A stretch of DNA of 64,000 nucleotides, from NCBI RefSeq assembly GCF_014200175.1, contig NZ_JACHBD010000007.1, positions 248,001 to 312,000 on the forward strand, given 5' to 3'. A program made the translations under genes and the position numbers. The notes under the pieces were generated by a model, which searched no databases, was not told the DNA's origin, and saw only the letters and a program-made list of their open reading frames with translations. The DNA comes from Rhizobium lentis (GTDB lineage: Bacteria > Pseudomonadota > Alphaproteobacteria > Rhizobiales > Rhizobiaceae). Shown here piece by piece: positions 1 through 9,714 of this stretch; the stretch's first letter is position 1, and every line of letters starts with the position of its first letter.

Positions 1-303
1 GGCGACGGTTTTCAACCAGTTCATTGTTTTTTCCATCCTTGGGAGGTTGTCATCGGATACGGCATAGTTTGCAGAAAACTAGGGCGCCGGAAGCGAAGAA
101 AACTGCGAATAAAAGCAGCAAGTGCAAATATTTTTCTCAAGCGGCTGACCGGGCATCCAATTGCCTGGGAACCAGACCATTTTTGCTTTTTTGGCGGGGT
201 TTTATTTCAATACGTCAGAAAACGTGTGGCCGTGCGTATTGCATGCACGGTCGTAAGCGTTTATGCACGTTTTACATAACTCAATTATCGATCCGGTAGA
301 AAC
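1..303. other. Intergenic region upstream of deoR-type gene
   Basis: I see no credible gene here. The segment is AT-richer than its surroundings, as expected for a promoter region. It contains a 6-bp inverted repeat, CCGTGC at 230-235 and GCACGG at 245-250, and a further TGCACG at about 263-268, lying 35-75 bp before the DeoR start codon. These could be operator half-sites for the regulator, but that is inference only. A 91-codon open frame from a TTG at 24 has no family resemblance. Confidence 0.4.
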
Positions 304-1080
304 ATGCATGATTTTCTGTTGCGAGAGCGTCAAGGTGTGATTTCCGAAAGGCTGCGGCTGAACGGCCGCGTGCTGGCGGCGGAACTTGCGCTCGAATTCG
401 GCGTCTCCGAAGATACGGTGCGGCGCGACCTTCGCGAGATGGCGGCGGCGGGACTCTGCGAGCGGGTCTATGGCGGCGCCTTGCCGGTCGCGCCGGCGCA
501 TGGAAGCCTGACGCAGCGCATCGGACTTGCCGCCGAGCGGAAGCAGGCACTGGCGCGGGCCGCGGCAAAACAAATCACCGCCGGTCTGACCGTGTTCTTC
601 GACGCCGGCAGCACCAATCTGGCGATTGCCAATGCCTTGCCGGCCGAACTCGAACTGACGGCTGCGACCAATGCGCCGGCGATCGCCGCGGTGCTCATCG
701 ACAAGCCTGCCGTCAACGTCATCCTGATCGGCGGCATGGTGGATCGGCAGACCGGCGGGGCGCTCGGCGCCAAGGCGTTGCGCGATATGGAGCAGATATC
801 GCCGGATCTCTGCATTCTCGGCGCCTGCGGCGTGGATCTCGAGGCCGGCATCACCGCGTTCGGCTTCGAGGATGCCGAGTTCAAACGGTTTGCCACGTCG
901 AAAAGCAGAAGAGTTCTTGTGGCCGTGACCTCGGAGAAATTCGGCACCGCTGCGCCCCACAGCATCCTGCCCATGGCGCATTGCGAATGCCTGGTTGTCG
1001 AGCACGATGCCGACCCGGCCGTCCTTGCCGCCTACCGCGCGCGCGGCTGCAGGACCGTCACCGCCGAGCAAACGAACTGA
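304..1080 (+). CDS. DeoR-family transcriptional regulator
   Basis: A 258-aa DNA-binding repressor of the DeoR class, which usually controls sugar or polyol catabolism and senses a phosphorylated sugar. The N-terminal winged helix-turn-helix (about residues 5-60) carries the family pattern VSEDTVRRDL followed by ERVYGGA. The C-terminal sensor domain has the sugar-phosphate-binding loop FDAGSTNLAIA near residue 98 and a second loop around GACGVD. The ATG at 304 starts directly on the HTH and gives normal family length. An MFS transporter follows 63 bp downstream on the same strand and is its likely target or operon partner. The ligand cannot be read from the sequence. Confidence 0.88.
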   Translation: MHDFLLRERQGVISERLRLNGRVLAAELALEFGVSEDTVRRDLREMAAAGLCERVYGGALPVAPAHGSLTQRIGLAAERKQALARAAAKQITAGLTVFFDAGSTNLAIANALPAELELTAATNAPAIAAVLIDKPAVNVILIGGMVDRQTGGALGAKALRDMEQISPDLCILGACGVDLEAGITAFGFEDAEFKRFATSKSRRVLVAVTSEKFGTAAPHSILPMAHCECLVVEHDADPAVLAAYRARGCRTVTAEQTN

Positions 1081-1143
1081 GACCGCTGTCATAGAGTTTA
1101 GGGAAACCGGGCGCGCAACCCGGCAACGAGGAAAGACCGAGAG

Positions 1144-2337
1144 ATGGACAGTCATGTGAATGCACCGCGGGGGGCCAGGAGCGGCTTCATTACGAGAAGC
1201 AGGGCGGCGGTTTCCCTGCTCTTTCTCATGAACGGCTTCGTCGTCGGCTGCTGGGCGCCGAAGATACCCGATTTTGCCGAGCGTCTTGGGCTGAGCAAGT
1301 TCGAGCTCGGGCTTATGATTATCGTCTTCGGTGTCGGTTCGCTGGTCATGATGCCGATCGCCGGCGCGCAGATCGCCAAACATGGCTCGCGTGTCGTCGT
1401 TCGGGCAACCGCCGTTTGCGTGCTGCCGCTGCTCCTGGCTTTGACGCTCGCCCCGACCGTGATCACCGCGGCTATCTCGCTCTTCCTGTTCGGCGGCTTC
1501 ATCGGCGCCATGGATGTGGCGATGAATGCCAACGCAGTCTCTGTCGAAAAATCCATGCGCCGCGCCATCATGTCGTCCTGCCACGCTTTCTGGAGCCTCG
1601 GCGGCTTGATCGGCTCCGGCCTCGGCGGCATCGTGATCGCCAAGCTCGGCATTCTCGGCCACGCCCAACTGGCGACCGTGCTGGCGGCGATCTTCGTTGC
1701 CGTCGCCTGGCCGATGATTCTTGCGGATCCGCCCCATCCCGATGCCAAGAAGGAGAAGACGAGACTGCCGATGGTACCGCTGCCATGGCTGCTCGGCCTG
1801 ATGGCGCTGTTCTCCATGGTGCCGGAAGGCGCGGTTCTGGATTGGGGCGCGCTCTACCTCCGGCAGGAAATGGATGCGTCGGTCGCCCTTTCAGGTCTCG
1901 GTTTCGCAGCCTTTTCGGCGACCATGGCGACCATGCGCTTTGCCGGCGATCTGGTGCGCGATCGCCTCGGAGGCGTCAAGACGCTACGCATCTGCACGAT
2001 CTTTGCCATCGTCGGCATGTTGCTTGCCGGCCTTGCGCCGGACGCCGAGATCGCCATCCTGGGTTTTGCCCTTTGCGGCATCGGCATATCAAACATGGTG
2101 CCGATCGCTTTCTCGGCGGCAGGCAATATTCCTGGCCTTAAACCCGGCATCGGCATCTCCGTCGTCACGACGATGGGCTATTCCGGCATGCTCGTCGCGC
2201 CGTCGCTGATCGGTTTCGTTGCTGAACATATCGGCTTTGCCGTCGTCTTTATAGCGCTGCCGGTGCTGCTGCTGTTCGTTCTCGCGTTTTCGAAGCTGGC
2301 CCATTATGCCGACGGAGTTTCCGGAGGCGGCCATTGA
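1144..2337 (+). CDS. MFS transporter (YbjJ-like)
   Basis: A 397-aa integral inner-membrane permease with about twelve hydrophobic helices. It has the general MFS organisation: two six-helix halves separated by a charged cytoplasmic loop near residues 198-208 (DPPHPDAKKEKTR). A GSLVMMPIAGAQIAKHGSR stretch after TM2 corresponds to the MFS motif-A region. The start at 1144 follows a GAGAG Shine-Dalgarno-like run. Position behind a DeoR regulator suggests sugar or small-solute export or import. Similarity is to the FHS/YbjJ branch of MFS proteins, whose substrates are mostly unknown. Confidence 0.8.
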   Translation: MDSHVNAPRGARSGFITRSRAAVSLLFLMNGFVVGCWAPKIPDFAERLGLSKFELGLMIIVFGVGSLVMMPIAGAQIAKHGSRVVVRATAVCVLPLLLALTLAPTVITAAISLFLFGGFIGAMDVAMNANAVSVEKSMRRAIMSSCHAFWSLGGLIGSGLGGIVIAKLGILGHAQLATVLAAIFVAVAWPMILADPPHPDAKKEKTRLPMVPLPWLLGLMALFSMVPEGAVLDWGALYLRQEMDASVALSGLGFAAFSATMATMRFAGDLVRDRLGGVKTLRICTIFAIVGMLLAGLAPDAEIAILGFALCGIGISNMVPIAFSAAGNIPGLKPGIGISVVTTMGYSGMLVAPSLIGFVAEHIGFAVVFIALPVLLLFVLAFSKLAHYADGVSGGGH

Positions 2338-2413
2338 GCCGCCTCCAAAACAAAAGTGATATAGGGGGCGGTTGACAAGAAAGCGGTCATGATCCACCTG
2401 AAAGGCACCATTT

Positions 2414-2515
2414 CTAAAGCGCTGCGCAATCTTTTCAGATTCGCTTGCCGCGCTTTAGATCTTTGTTTTACGCATGTCGTTATCGCAAAACCGCTGCGCA
2501 CTTTTGCGCGACATG
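2414..2515. repeat. RIME-like palindromic intergenic repeat, copy A
   Basis: About 100 bp composed of two palindromic arms. The first is bounded by the inverted 9-mers CTAAAGCGC (2414-2422) and GCGCTTTAG (2450-2458). The second runs from GCTTTAG at 2452 to GACATG at 2515. The same composite, inverted, occurs at 4881-4982; the 64-bp parts align well over CATGTCG, GCAGCGG, ACGACATGC and CTAAAGC. Mobile palindromic intergenic elements of this sort (RIMEs) are known in rhizobia; assignment to that family is from memory and unverified. It sits just before ispG and probably folds strongly in RNA. Confidence 0.65.
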
Positions 2516-2537
2516 TTTAGGGGTGCAAGAGCTTTCA

Positions 2538-3788
2538 ATGTTGTCAGCCGCCGATTTTGATCCGAAACCGCGCCGCGCTTCCGTCGCCGTCGATGTCGGC
2601 GGCGTCATCGTCGGCGGCGGTGCGCCGATCGTCGTGCAGTCCATGACGAACACCGATACGGCCGATATCGATTCGACCGTCGCCCAGGTCGCGGCCCTCC
2701 ACCGCGCGGGCTCGGAGCTGGTCCGCATCACCGTCGACCGCGACGAGAGTGCAGCTGCCGTGCCGAAGATCCGCGAGCGGCTGCTGCGGCTCGGCATGGA
2801 CGTGCCGCTGATCGGCGACTTCCACTATGTCGGCCACAAGCTGCTCGCCGATCACCCGGCCTGCGCCGAGGCCCTGGCGAAATACCGCATCAATCCCGGC
2901 AATGTCGGTTTCAAGGACAAGAAGGACAAGCAGTTCGCCGAGATCATCGAGATGGCGATCCGCTACGACAAGCCGGTGCGCATCGGCGTCAACTGGGGCT
3001 CGCTCGATCAGGACCTGCTGACGGCGCTGATGGATGAGAATGCTGGAGCCGGCTCGCCGCTCTCGGCCCGGCAGGTGACGCGCGAAGCTATCGTGCAGTC
3101 GGCGCTGCTTTCGGCCGCCCTTGCCGAGGAAATCGGCCTGCCTCGCAACCGCATCATCCTCTCGGCCAAGGTCAGCCAGGTGCAGGATCTGATCGCCGTC
3201 AATTCCATGCTCGCCGAGCGCTCCAACCATGCGCTGCATCTCGGCCTCACCGAAGCCGGCATGGGCAGCAAGGGCATCGTCGCCTCGTCGGCGGCGATGG
3301 GCTTCGTGCTGCAGCATGGCATCGGCGATACGATCCGCGTATCGTTGACGCCGGAGCCGAACGGCGACCGTACGCGTGAAGTCCAAGTGGCGCAGGAAAT
3401 CCTGCAGGTCATGGGCTTCCGCCAGTTCGTGCCTGTCGTTGCCGCCTGTCCGGGCTGCGGACGCACGACGTCAACGGTGTTCCAGGAACTGGCCCAGAAC
3501 ATCCAGAATGATATCCGCAAGAACATGCCGGTCTGGCGCGAGAAATATCCCGGTGTCGAGGCGCTGAACGTCGCCGTCATGGGCTGCATCGTCAACGGAC
3601 CAGGCGAAAGCAAGCACGCCGATATCGGCATTTCGCTTCCCGGCACCGGCGAGACGCCGGCCGCGCCCGTTTTCATCGACGGCAAGAAGGCGCTGACGCT
3701 GCGCGGCCCCAATATCGCCGCTGATTTCGAAGCACTTGTCGTCGATTATATCGAGAAGCGCTTCGGCCAGCGGACGGCGGCGGAATGA
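2538..3788 (+). CDS. ispG: 4-hydroxy-3-methylbut-2-en-1-yl diphosphate synthase
   Basis: A 416-aa enzyme of the MEP isoprenoid pathway that reductively converts methylerythritol cyclodiphosphate to HMBPP using a [4Fe-4S] cluster. The TIM-barrel N-terminal domain begins with the typical [20 protein letters not shown] stretch. The cluster ligands are visible in the C-terminal domain as CPGCGRTT (near residues 304-307) and GCIVNGPGE (near 350). The open frame extends upstream to 2445, but that part lies in the RIME-like repeat, so the ATG at 2538 is chosen. ispA, a later isoprenoid step, is encoded 1.2 kb downstream on the other strand. Confidence 0.95.
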   Translation: MLSAADFDPKPRRASVAVDVGGVIVGGGAPIVVQSMTNTDTADIDSTVAQVAALHRAGSELVRITVDRDESAAAVPKIRERLLRLGMDVPLIGDFHYVGHKLLADHPACAEALAKYRINPGNVGFKDKKDKQFAEIIEMAIRYDKPVRIGVNWGSLDQDLLTALMDENAGAGSPLSARQVTREAIVQSALLSAALAEEIGLPRNRIILSAKVSQVQDLIAVNSMLAERSNHALHLGLTEAGMGSKGIVASSAAMGFVLQHGIGDTIRVSLTPEPNGDRTREVQVAQEILQVMGFRQFVPVVAACPGCGRTTSTVFQELAQNIQNDIRKNMPVWREKYPGVEALNVAVMGCIVNGPGESKHADIGISLPGTGETPAAPVFIDGKKALTLRGPNIAADFEALVVDYIEKRFGQRTAAE

Positions 3789-3804
3789 AAACCGGCGTGT
3801 TTGG

Positions 3805-4866
3805 ATGAGCCGGTACTGGTCGCCTATTGTGAGCAAGCTTCGGCCCTATGTCGCGGGGGAGCAGCCCCGTATTCCCGGCCTGATCAAGCTTAACACCAAC
3901 GAGAATCCCTACGGGCCGTCTCCCAGGGCGCTCGAGGCGATTGGGCAAGCGGCGGACGATCGTTTGCGGCTCTATCCCGATCCGACTGCGACGGAATTGC
4001 GCGAGGCGATCGCCGCCCGTTTCGGTCTGGAAGCAGATGAAGTCTTCGTCGGCAACGGCTCCGACGAGGTGCTCGCTCATACGTTTCAGGCGCTGCTGAA
4101 ACACCAGCTGCCGCTTCTCTATCCGGATGTCAGCTATCCGTTCTATCCAGCCTATAGCCTGCTATACGACGTTGAAACGATCGAAGTGCCTGTCGACGAC
4201 AGGTTCCGGATCCGGCCGTCGGATTACGAGAGGCCGTGCGGCGCGATCCTCATCCCCAATCCGAATGCGCCGACCGGCATCGGCCTGCCGCTTGCCGACA
4301 TAGAGGCGCTTGTCGCCGCCCATCCGGATGCGGTCGTGGCGATCGACGAGGCCTATGTCGATTTCGGGTGTGAAAGCGCTGTCCCGCTCATTTCCAAATA
4401 TCCCAATCTGCTTGTCATCCAGACCTTGTCGAAATCCCGCTCGCTTGCGGGTCTGCGCGTCGGTTTTGCGCTGGGGCAGCGGCAGCTGATCGAGGCGCTT
4501 GTGCGCGTCAAGGACAGCTTCAACTCCTATCCACTCGATCGCCTGGCGCAGGTCGCCGCAACGGCGGCGATCAAGGACGAGGCTTGGTTCGAGACGTGCC
4601 GGAAGAAGCTCATCGTCAGCCGGGACGCTCTCGTCCGGGAACTCGAAGCATTGGATTTCGAGGTGCTGCCGTCTCAGGCGAATTTCGTTTTTGCAAGGCA
4701 CGAAAGTCGATCTGGTGCCGCGCTTCAAGCGGCTCTGCGCGAGCGTGGTGTTCTCGTCCGGCATTTCGCCAAGCCGCGCATTTCGGAATTCCTGCGCATC
4801 AGCATCGGCACGGATAAGGAATGCGCCCGTCTGGTGTCCGCTCTCAACGAAATATTGTCGGCCTGA
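3805..4866 (+). CDS. hisC: Histidinol-phosphate aminotransferase
   Basis: A 353-aa PLP-dependent class I/II aminotransferase catalysing the glutamate-dependent step of histidine biosynthesis. The N-terminus has the HisC signature [12 protein letters not shown], and the Schiff-base lysine is Lys210 in [16 protein letters not shown]. The start at 3805 excludes a 23-residue extension that would overlap ispG; it lies 16 bp after the ispG stop, suggesting co-transcription. Rhizobia often carry several HisC paralogues, so this copy could have a related role such as aromatic transamination. Confidence 0.88.
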   Translation: MSRYWSPIVSKLRPYVAGEQPRIPGLIKLNTNENPYGPSPRALEAIGQAADDRLRLYPDPTATELREAIAARFGLEADEVFVGNGSDEVLAHTFQALLKHQLPLLYPDVSYPFYPAYSLLYDVETIEVPVDDRFRIRPSDYERPCGAILIPNPNAPTGIGLPLADIEALVAAHPDAVVAIDEAYVDFGCESAVPLISKYPNLLVIQTLSKSRSLAGLRVGFALGQRQLIEALVRVKDSFNSYPLDRLAQVAATAAIKDEAWFETCRKKLIVSRDALVRELEALDFEVLPSQANFVFARHESRSGAALQAALRERGVLVRHFAKPRISEFLRISIGTDKECARLVSALNEILSA

Positions 4867-4880
4867 TCCGCCAGTTAATG

Positions 4881-4982
4881 CATGTCGCCCGGAAGCGTGC
4901 AGCGGTTCCGGAACAACGACATGCATCAAAACAAGGAGCTAAAGCGCGTGGCATGAAGCAAATGCGATGCGACGTGCTTTAG
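4881..4982. repeat. RIME-like palindromic intergenic repeat, copy B (inverted)
   Basis: Reverse-oriented counterpart of the 2414-2515 element. CATGTCG at 4881 through CTAAAGC at 4945 matches the reverse complement of 2452-2515, and the second arm is again bounded by CTAAAGC (4939-4945) and GCTTTAG (4976-4982). It fills the gap between the convergent hisC and ispA genes and supplies the ispA stop codon at 4979-4981. The strong hairpins could serve as a shared transcription end or RNA-stability element. Confidence 0.65.
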
Positions 4983-5974
4983 TTCTTCCGATCGGCGATG
5001 AAATGCGCCGCGGCGATGAGGGTCGATGCGCGGGCGCCGTAGGGAGCCAGCAGTGCTTCGGCGTCGGCCACATGCCGTCGGAGCTCGGTCTCGGCCCATT
5101 CCATGTCGTGCAGCGCCACGAGCGTTCCCTTGCCTCGGGCCGCATCCTTGCCAGTCGCCTTGCCCATGGTCGCAGCATCCGAGGTCAGGTCGAGAATGTC
5201 GTCGGCGAGCTGGAAGGCAAGGCCGATCTTTTCGCCGAAGGCGCGCAGGCGACGGCGATCGTCCTGCGGGCTTCCCGCGATGATGGCGCCGGCCTCGCAG
5301 CCGAAGCGGATCAGCGCGCCCGTTTTCATCGCCTGCAGGCGGATGATGCCGGCCTCGTCTGGAGCTTGTTTTTCCGCCGCTAGATCGAGCGCCTGGCCGC
5401 CGGCCATGCCGCCGAGACCGGCGGCGCGCGCAAGAGCCAGCACCAGCGATGCCTTGCTGGCATCGGGAAGCGCCGTTTCCGGTGCTGCGACAATGTCGAA
5501 GGCGTAGGTCAGCAGGCTGTCGCCGGCTAGGATCGCGGTGGCTTCATCGAACTTGATGTGCACCGTCGGTTTGCCGCGGCGCATGTCGTCATCGTCCATG
5601 GCCGGCAGATCGTCATGCACGAGGGAATAACAGTGCACGCATTCGAGCGCGGCGCCGATACGAAGGGCGGCCTGCGCATCGCCGCCGAGAAGAGCGGCAC
5701 TTTCGACAACCAGGAATGGGCGCAGCCGCTTGCCGCCGTTCAACACGGCATAGTGCATGGCGTTGCGCAGGGTCTCGGGCCTGGCGATTTCGTCGGAGAG
5801 GGCTTTCGGCGACAGCAATGCGACGAGCAGCGCCTCGATCTCGCGGGCGTTGTTCTTCAGCCTCGTCTCGAAAGTGTCCCGGTTCGCGTCCATCGGCGCT
5901 GTTTGGCATGGGGCAAGGGGGCTTGCAACGGAATTGTCGATGGCCGCCGCAAGATTTCCCATGTGCTCTGGCAT
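4979..5974 (-). CDS. ispA: Polyprenyl diphosphate synthase (farnesyl diphosphate synthase)
   Basis: A 331-aa (or 304-aa) trans-prenyltransferase that condenses IPP with allylic diphosphates to make FPP or GGPP. Both aspartate-rich motifs are present: DDLPAMDDDD (near residue 120) and ADDILD (near 257), together with the GGKRLRP substrate-binding segment. The start at 5974 has a GAGG Shine-Dalgarno at good spacing. An internal ATG at 5893 begins the conserved part of the family but lacks an obvious ribosome-binding site. The gene is divergent from mtgA and ends inside the RIME-like repeat. Confidence 0.9.
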   Translation of the reverse strand: MPEHMGNLAAAIDNSVASPLAPCQTAPMDANRDTFETRLKNNAREIEALLVALLSPKALSDEIARPETLRNAMHYAVLNGGKRLRPFLVVESAALLGGDAQAALRIGAALECVHCYSLVHDDLPAMDDDDMRRGKPTVHIKFDEATAILAGDSLLTYAFDIVAAPETALPDASKASLVLALARAAGLGGMAGGQALDLAAEKQAPDEAGIIRLQAMKTGALIRFGCEAGAIIAGSPQDDRRRLRAFGEKIGLAFQLADDILDLTSDAATMGKATGKDAARGKGTLVALHDMEWAETELRRHVADAEALLAPYGARASTLIAAAHFIADRKN

Positions 5975-6030
5975 AAGCGCCTCACAGGCGCTATGAGAAC
6001 GACAGGGGAGCGAAGTGGACTGGGGACGTT

Positions 6031-6768
6031 TTGGATATAGCGCCGGAGACAGAGGATATCGCCGACATGCCGGCCCGTCGGCGATGGTTCGAAAATCGGC
6101 TTGTGCTGAAGCGCGTCGTTCTTGCCCTGCTGGCGCTGGTAGTCCTTCCCTATGTGCTGATCTTTTTGTATCTGCTGCCCTTCATCCACCCGGTCTCGAC
6201 GCTGATGCTGCGCGATCTCGTGCTGTTGCGTGGTTATGACCGCAGATGGGTGTCGCTGGACGAGATCTCTCCGGTCCTGGTGCAGTCGGTGATGATGTCC
6301 GAGGACGGGCAATATTGTTTTCATGGCGGCGTCGATTGGGCCGAGATGCGCATGCTGGTCGAGGATACGCTGAAAGGCCAGGCAACACGCGGCGGCAGCA
6401 CCATCCCGATGCAGACGGCCAAGAATCTCTTTCTCTGGAACAGCCGCTCCTTCGTGCGCAAAGCGATGGAGCTTCCGCTGGCCGTCTCCACGGATTTCGT
6501 GCTGTCGAAACGGCGGCTGATGGAAATCTATCTCAACATCGCCGAGTGGGGTCCCGGTATCTACGGCGTCGAGGCGGCAGCCCAGCATCATTTCAAGGTG
6601 CCTGCCTCGAAGCTGACGCGGCGGCAGGCATCGCTGCTTGCCGTCTCGCTGCCGAACCCGATCGACCGCAATGCCGGCAAACCAGGACGCGGCCTTCGTC
6701 GGCTGGCCGGCGTCATCGAAAGGCGCGCGCAGGGATCAGGCGATTATATCAAATGCATCTATGGGTGA
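6031..6768 (+). CDS. mtgA: Monofunctional biosynthetic peptidoglycan glycosyltransferase
   Basis: A 245-aa GT51 enzyme that polymerises lipid II glycan strands without a transpeptidase domain. A single N-terminal membrane anchor (about residues 27-50) precedes the catalytic domain, which has [16 protein letters not shown] with the catalytic glutamate, [17 protein letters not shown], and the downstream [20 protein letters not shown] block. The TTG at 6031 is preceded by GGGGA at suitable spacing. An in-frame ATG at 6067 is the alternative start. Divergent from ispA. Confidence 0.93.
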   Translation: MDIAPETEDIADMPARRRWFENRLVLKRVVLALLALVVLPYVLIFLYLLPFIHPVSTLMLRDLVLLRGYDRRWVSLDEISPVLVQSVMMSEDGQYCFHGGVDWAEMRMLVEDTLKGQATRGGSTIPMQTAKNLFLWNSRSFVRKAMELPLAVSTDFVLSKRRLMEIYLNIAEWGPGIYGVEAAAQHHFKVPASKLTRRQASLLAVSLPNPIDRNAGKPGRGLRRLAGVIERRAQGSGDYIKCIYG

Positions 6769-6864
6769 AGTCAGAACTTGTCGTTAGAAGCGGCAAGCGT
6801 CATCTGACATTCTTGGTCCTGCCATATGGGCGAATGAAGTCCACCCAGAACCCTTGAGTCGCCC

Positions 6865-7587
6865 ATGACCGCCACGATCTTTTCTCCCGAACTTCTCCTT
6901 TATTCGAAGAGGCACAATCCCAATCCGCCCGCCCATCTCGGCAGCCGTTATCGCAAGGTCGGCGGCTTCCTGCCGGAGGCCGGCAACACCATCGTCTGCC
7001 ACCCGGTGAAGCGTTCAAGGACGCTGACGGCATTGATCGAGGCGCGGGACAAATATCTTGCGATGCCGGAGGCGCCGCAATTCCTCTTCACGCCGATCTC
7101 CAGCCTTCACATGACGCTCTTCGACGGCATCATCGAGACCATGCGCCGGCAGGATCGCTGGCCGGCCGATCTTCCTCTCGAGACGCCAATCAAGGAAATG
7201 ACAGCGCTGCTGGCGGCTCGGCTCGAAGGTTTTTCGATGGCCGAGCCTTTCAAGGTCGCCGTCACCGGAGCCCGCCCTTCAGGCTTGCTGGTCGACGGCG
7301 CGACGGAGAAGGACCGGAGGATCATGCGCGCCTGGCGCGATGCCTTTGCCGATCTGTTCGGCTATCGCCAACCGAACCATGCAGACTACACGTTCCACAT
7401 CACCTTCGCCTATCCGCTCGAATGGCTGGAGGACGACGCCCTGCCGCGCTGGCAGGCGATGCTTGGCGAGGTGGTTGAGAATATTCGTCGTAAAATCCCT
7501 GTTTTCGAGCTGATGCCGCCGGCATTCTGCGTCTACGAGGACATGAACCATTTCCACGAACTGCTGATCTTTGATTTCGACGCCTGA
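6865..7587 (+). CDS. DUF1868 protein of the 2H phosphoesterase superfamily
   Basis: A 240-aa soluble protein with two H-x-[ST]-h motifs, SLHMTL (residues about 90-95) and FHITFAYP (about 178-185). These define 2H phosphoesterases such as cyclic phosphodiesterases and RNA 2',3' ligases or hydrolases. The overall architecture matches the DUF1868 branch, whose substrate is not established. It ends 13 bp before a GST gene, so the two are probably co-transcribed. No signal peptide is visible. Confidence 0.75.
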   Translation: MTATIFSPELLLYSKRHNPNPPAHLGSRYRKVGGFLPEAGNTIVCHPVKRSRTLTALIEARDKYLAMPEAPQFLFTPISSLHMTLFDGIIETMRRQDRWPADLPLETPIKEMTALLAARLEGFSMAEPFKVAVTGARPSGLLVDGATEKDRRIMRAWRDAFADLFGYRQPNHADYTFHITFAYPLEWLEDDALPRWQAMLGEVVENIRRKIPVFELMPPAFCVYEDMNHFHELLIFDFDA

Positions 7588-7600
7588 ATAGGAGAGGCCT

Positions 7601-8248
7601 ATGGACAGACCGACGCTCTACATCGCCAACAAGAATTACTCCTCCTGGTCGTTCCGGCCGTGGATGGCGCTGACGGGCGCCGGTGTTGATTTCGAGGAGG
7701 TCCTGATCCCCTTCGACTATCCCGGCGGCAATCCCGACATCAAGGCCATCTCGCCAAGCGGCAATGTGCCGGTCCTGCAGCACGGCGCATTGAAGATCTG
7801 GGAATCGCTGGCGATCATCGAATATACCGCCGAGCTTTATCCCGAAGCCGGCCTTCTGCCGAGGGATCGCGCTGCGCGGGCGCTCGCCCGTTCGGTTTCG
7901 ATGGAAATGCTATCGAGCTTCCGGGCCCTGCGCGGCGCCTGCCCGATGAATATCCGCCGGCCGAAGGCCAGGATCGTCTTGCCGGATGGTGTCGCCGCCG
8001 ATATCAGCCGTATCGAGACGATCTGGCGCGACCTCCTGCAGCAATCCGGAGGACCGTTTCTCTTCGGTGCCTTCAGCGGTGCGGATGCGATGTTTGCGCC
8101 TGTCGTCAACCGGTTCGACATTTATGACCTCGTCGATCGGGACGACACGCTCGCCTATATGACGACGATGAAGGCGCATCCGGCCTGGCGCAAATGGGAG
8201 GAGGCGGCCCGCGCCGAACGTTGGATCGTGGCGGAAGACGAAGTCTGA
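7601..8248 (+). CDS. Glutathione S-transferase family protein
   Basis: A 215-aa GST-like protein. The N-terminal thioredoxin-fold domain starts [18 protein letters not shown] and contains SPSGNVPVL with the cis-proline, followed by WESLAIIEY where the glutathione gamma-glutamyl group would bind. A helical C-terminal domain completes the fold. A consensus GGAGAGG ribosome-binding site precedes the ATG. It probably functions in detoxification or thiol chemistry; the substrate is unknown. Confidence 0.86.
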
Positions 8249-8403
8249 GGCAGGAATCGTCGCCTCGCAAAAAATATTCATGGGGACTGGTCAAGGCCGC
8301 CCCTTGCATGTATAAGCGCGCAAAATTTCCGAAATCGCGACATGTCCGTTTCGGCCGCCAGTCTGGCCGTGGGAATGTTTTGCCCGCAAGTGGAGTAAGA
8401 GAA

Positions 8404-8589
8404 ATGGCTGTACCGAAGAGAAAAACGAGCCCGTCCAAGCGCGGCATGCGCCGTTCCGCTGATGCGCTGAAGGCTCCGACCTATGTCGAAGACAAGAATT
8501 CCGGCGAACTGCGCCGCCCGCATCACATCGACCTGAAGACCGGCATGTATCGTGGCCGCCAGGTTCTGACGCCGAAGGAAAGCGCATAA
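8404..8589 (+). CDS. rpmF: 50S ribosomal protein L32
   Basis: A 61-aa basic ribosomal protein starting [20 protein letters not shown], the conserved L32 N-terminus. It lacks the zinc-ribbon cysteines, as in other C-minus L32 forms. The ATG at 8404 follows a GGAGTAAGAG ribosome-binding region. An upstream in-frame extension to 8194 overlaps the GST gene and is not part of the protein. A strong intrinsic terminator follows at 8626. Confidence 0.96.
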
Positions 8590-8625
8590 TTTTCCGATCC
8601 GGCTTGTCCGATCGAAAGTTTCAAA

Positions 8626-8648
8626 GGCCGGCATCACGCCGGCCTTTT
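8626..8648 (+). terminator. Intrinsic terminator of rpmF
   Basis: A perfect 7-bp stem GGCCGGC (8626-8632) and GCCGGCC (8638-8644), with a 5-nt loop, is followed by TTTT. It begins 36 bp after the rpmF stop codon. Confidence 0.85.
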
Positions 8649-8736
8649 GCGTTTCGGCGATATAATATTTGCAATGGCTTGCAGTGGAGCAACGGTTTAC
8701 GGCAGTATTCTTCCGGTCGCCAAGGAGAGATTGCCG

Positions 8737-9144
8737 ATGATAGCCGCCATGCCGCTGATGATTATCCCGTTTATTCTCTACAATCTGGCGATGCTCGGCC
8801 TGATGGGCGACGGCGGCATTGCAGCGCTGCAGCACGACATCATTGTGCTGTCGATGCTCTCGGGCGCGATCTGGAGCATGGCGCTCGGCGATCTCTTCAT
8901 CGTTATAGCGCTCGTCGTGCTCTTCTTCGAAATCCTGAAGGCAACCAGAACCGGCCCCGGCAACCTCATCAACCATATCTTGTCGATGCTGGTGTTCATC
9001 GCCTTCCTGGTCGAGTTTCTGCTCGTCCAGGACGCTGCGACGCAGGTATTCTTCATACTGATGACGATCGCTCTGATCGATGTGATCGGCGGTTTTGCCG
9101 TTTCGATCCGAAGCGCCGGGCGGGATGTCTCGATCGGCTTATAG
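8737..9144 (+). CDS. Small integral membrane protein, unknown function
   Basis: A 135-aa protein with four predicted hydrophobic helices (starting near residues 2, 40, 73 and 95) and almost no soluble loops. I do not recognise a family with certainty. The ATG at 8737 is chosen because an AAGGAGA ribosome-binding site lies just upstream; the open frame begins earlier, at a TTG inside the rpmF terminator, which is unlikely to be translated. It converges on phaR with a 6-bp overlap of the 3' ends. Confidence 0.7.
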   Translation: MIAAMPLMIIPFILYNLAMLGLMGDGGIAALQHDIIVLSMLSGAIWSMALGDLFIVIALVVLFFEILKATRTGPGNLINHILSMLVFIAFLVEFLLVQDAATQVFFILMTIALIDVIGGFAVSIRSAGRDVSIGL

Positions 9145-9714
9145 GTTATCGAGCTTGTTCTGAAGGGCGCGGAGCTGCTCCTTCAGCTCGTCGATATCCT
9201 TGGCCTCGGCCTTGCGGCTTTCCTTGGCCGCCGGCGGGTTCATGAAAGGTGAGAACATCTGCATTGCCTGCTGAAACAGCTCCGTATTGCGGCGAACCTG
9301 GTCCTCGACCATCTGCATCGGCAATTGCAGATTCTTGCCGAGCGGCGTTTCGCCAAAGGCGCGGTTCACCTGCTCACGCATCTGCGCCTGCTGTTCGCTA
9401 AAGGCGCGCATCGAATGTTCGAGAAAGCTCGGCACGACCATCTGCATCTGGTCGCCGTAATAAGTGATGAGCTGGCGCAGGAAGGAGATGGGGAGCAGTG
9501 TGTTGCCGGTCTTCGATTCCTGTTCGAAGATGATCTGGGTCAGCACCGAATGGGTGATGTCATCTCCGCTTTTTGCATCCTGGACGGTAAAATCCTCGCC
9601 CTTATTCACCATCTCCGCCAGATCTTCCAGCGTCACATAGGTGCTGGTGCCTGTATTGTACAGGCGGCGATTGGCGTATTTCTTGATGACTATCTGACCC
9701 TCATTCTTCGCCAT
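9139..9714 (-). CDS. phaR: Polyhydroxyalkanoate synthesis repressor PhaR
   Basis: A 191-aa DNA- and PHB-binding regulator of carbon storage. The N-terminal PHB/PHA accumulation regulator domain shows IVIKKYANRRLYNTGTSTYV and continues into LEDLAEMVNKGEDF. The middle contains the FLEHSMRAFSEQQAQMREQV helical region, and the C-terminus is a leucine-rich coiled coil (ELKEQLRALQNKLDNL). It lies divergently next to phaA-phaB, which it is expected to regulate. The 3' end overlaps the neighbouring membrane-protein gene by 6 bp. Confidence 0.94.
   Translation of the reverse strand: MAKNEGQIVIKKYANRRLYNTGTSTYVTLEDLAEMVNKGEDFTVQDAKSGDDITHSVLTQIIFEQESKTGNTLLPISFLRQLITYYGDQMQMVVPSFLEHSMRAFSEQQAQMREQVNRAFGETPLGKNLQLPMQMVEDQVRRNTELFQQAMQMFSPFMNPPAAKESRKAEAKDIDELKEQLRALQNKLDNL

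Noticed and set aside
24..299. 91-codon frame from a TTG upstream of deoR
   Set aside because: Weak start, no similarity, and AT-rich promoter-like sequence.
202..1737. 511-codon minus-strand frame opposite deoR and the MFS gene
   Set aside because: Shadow of two recognisable genes, with shadow-type composition.
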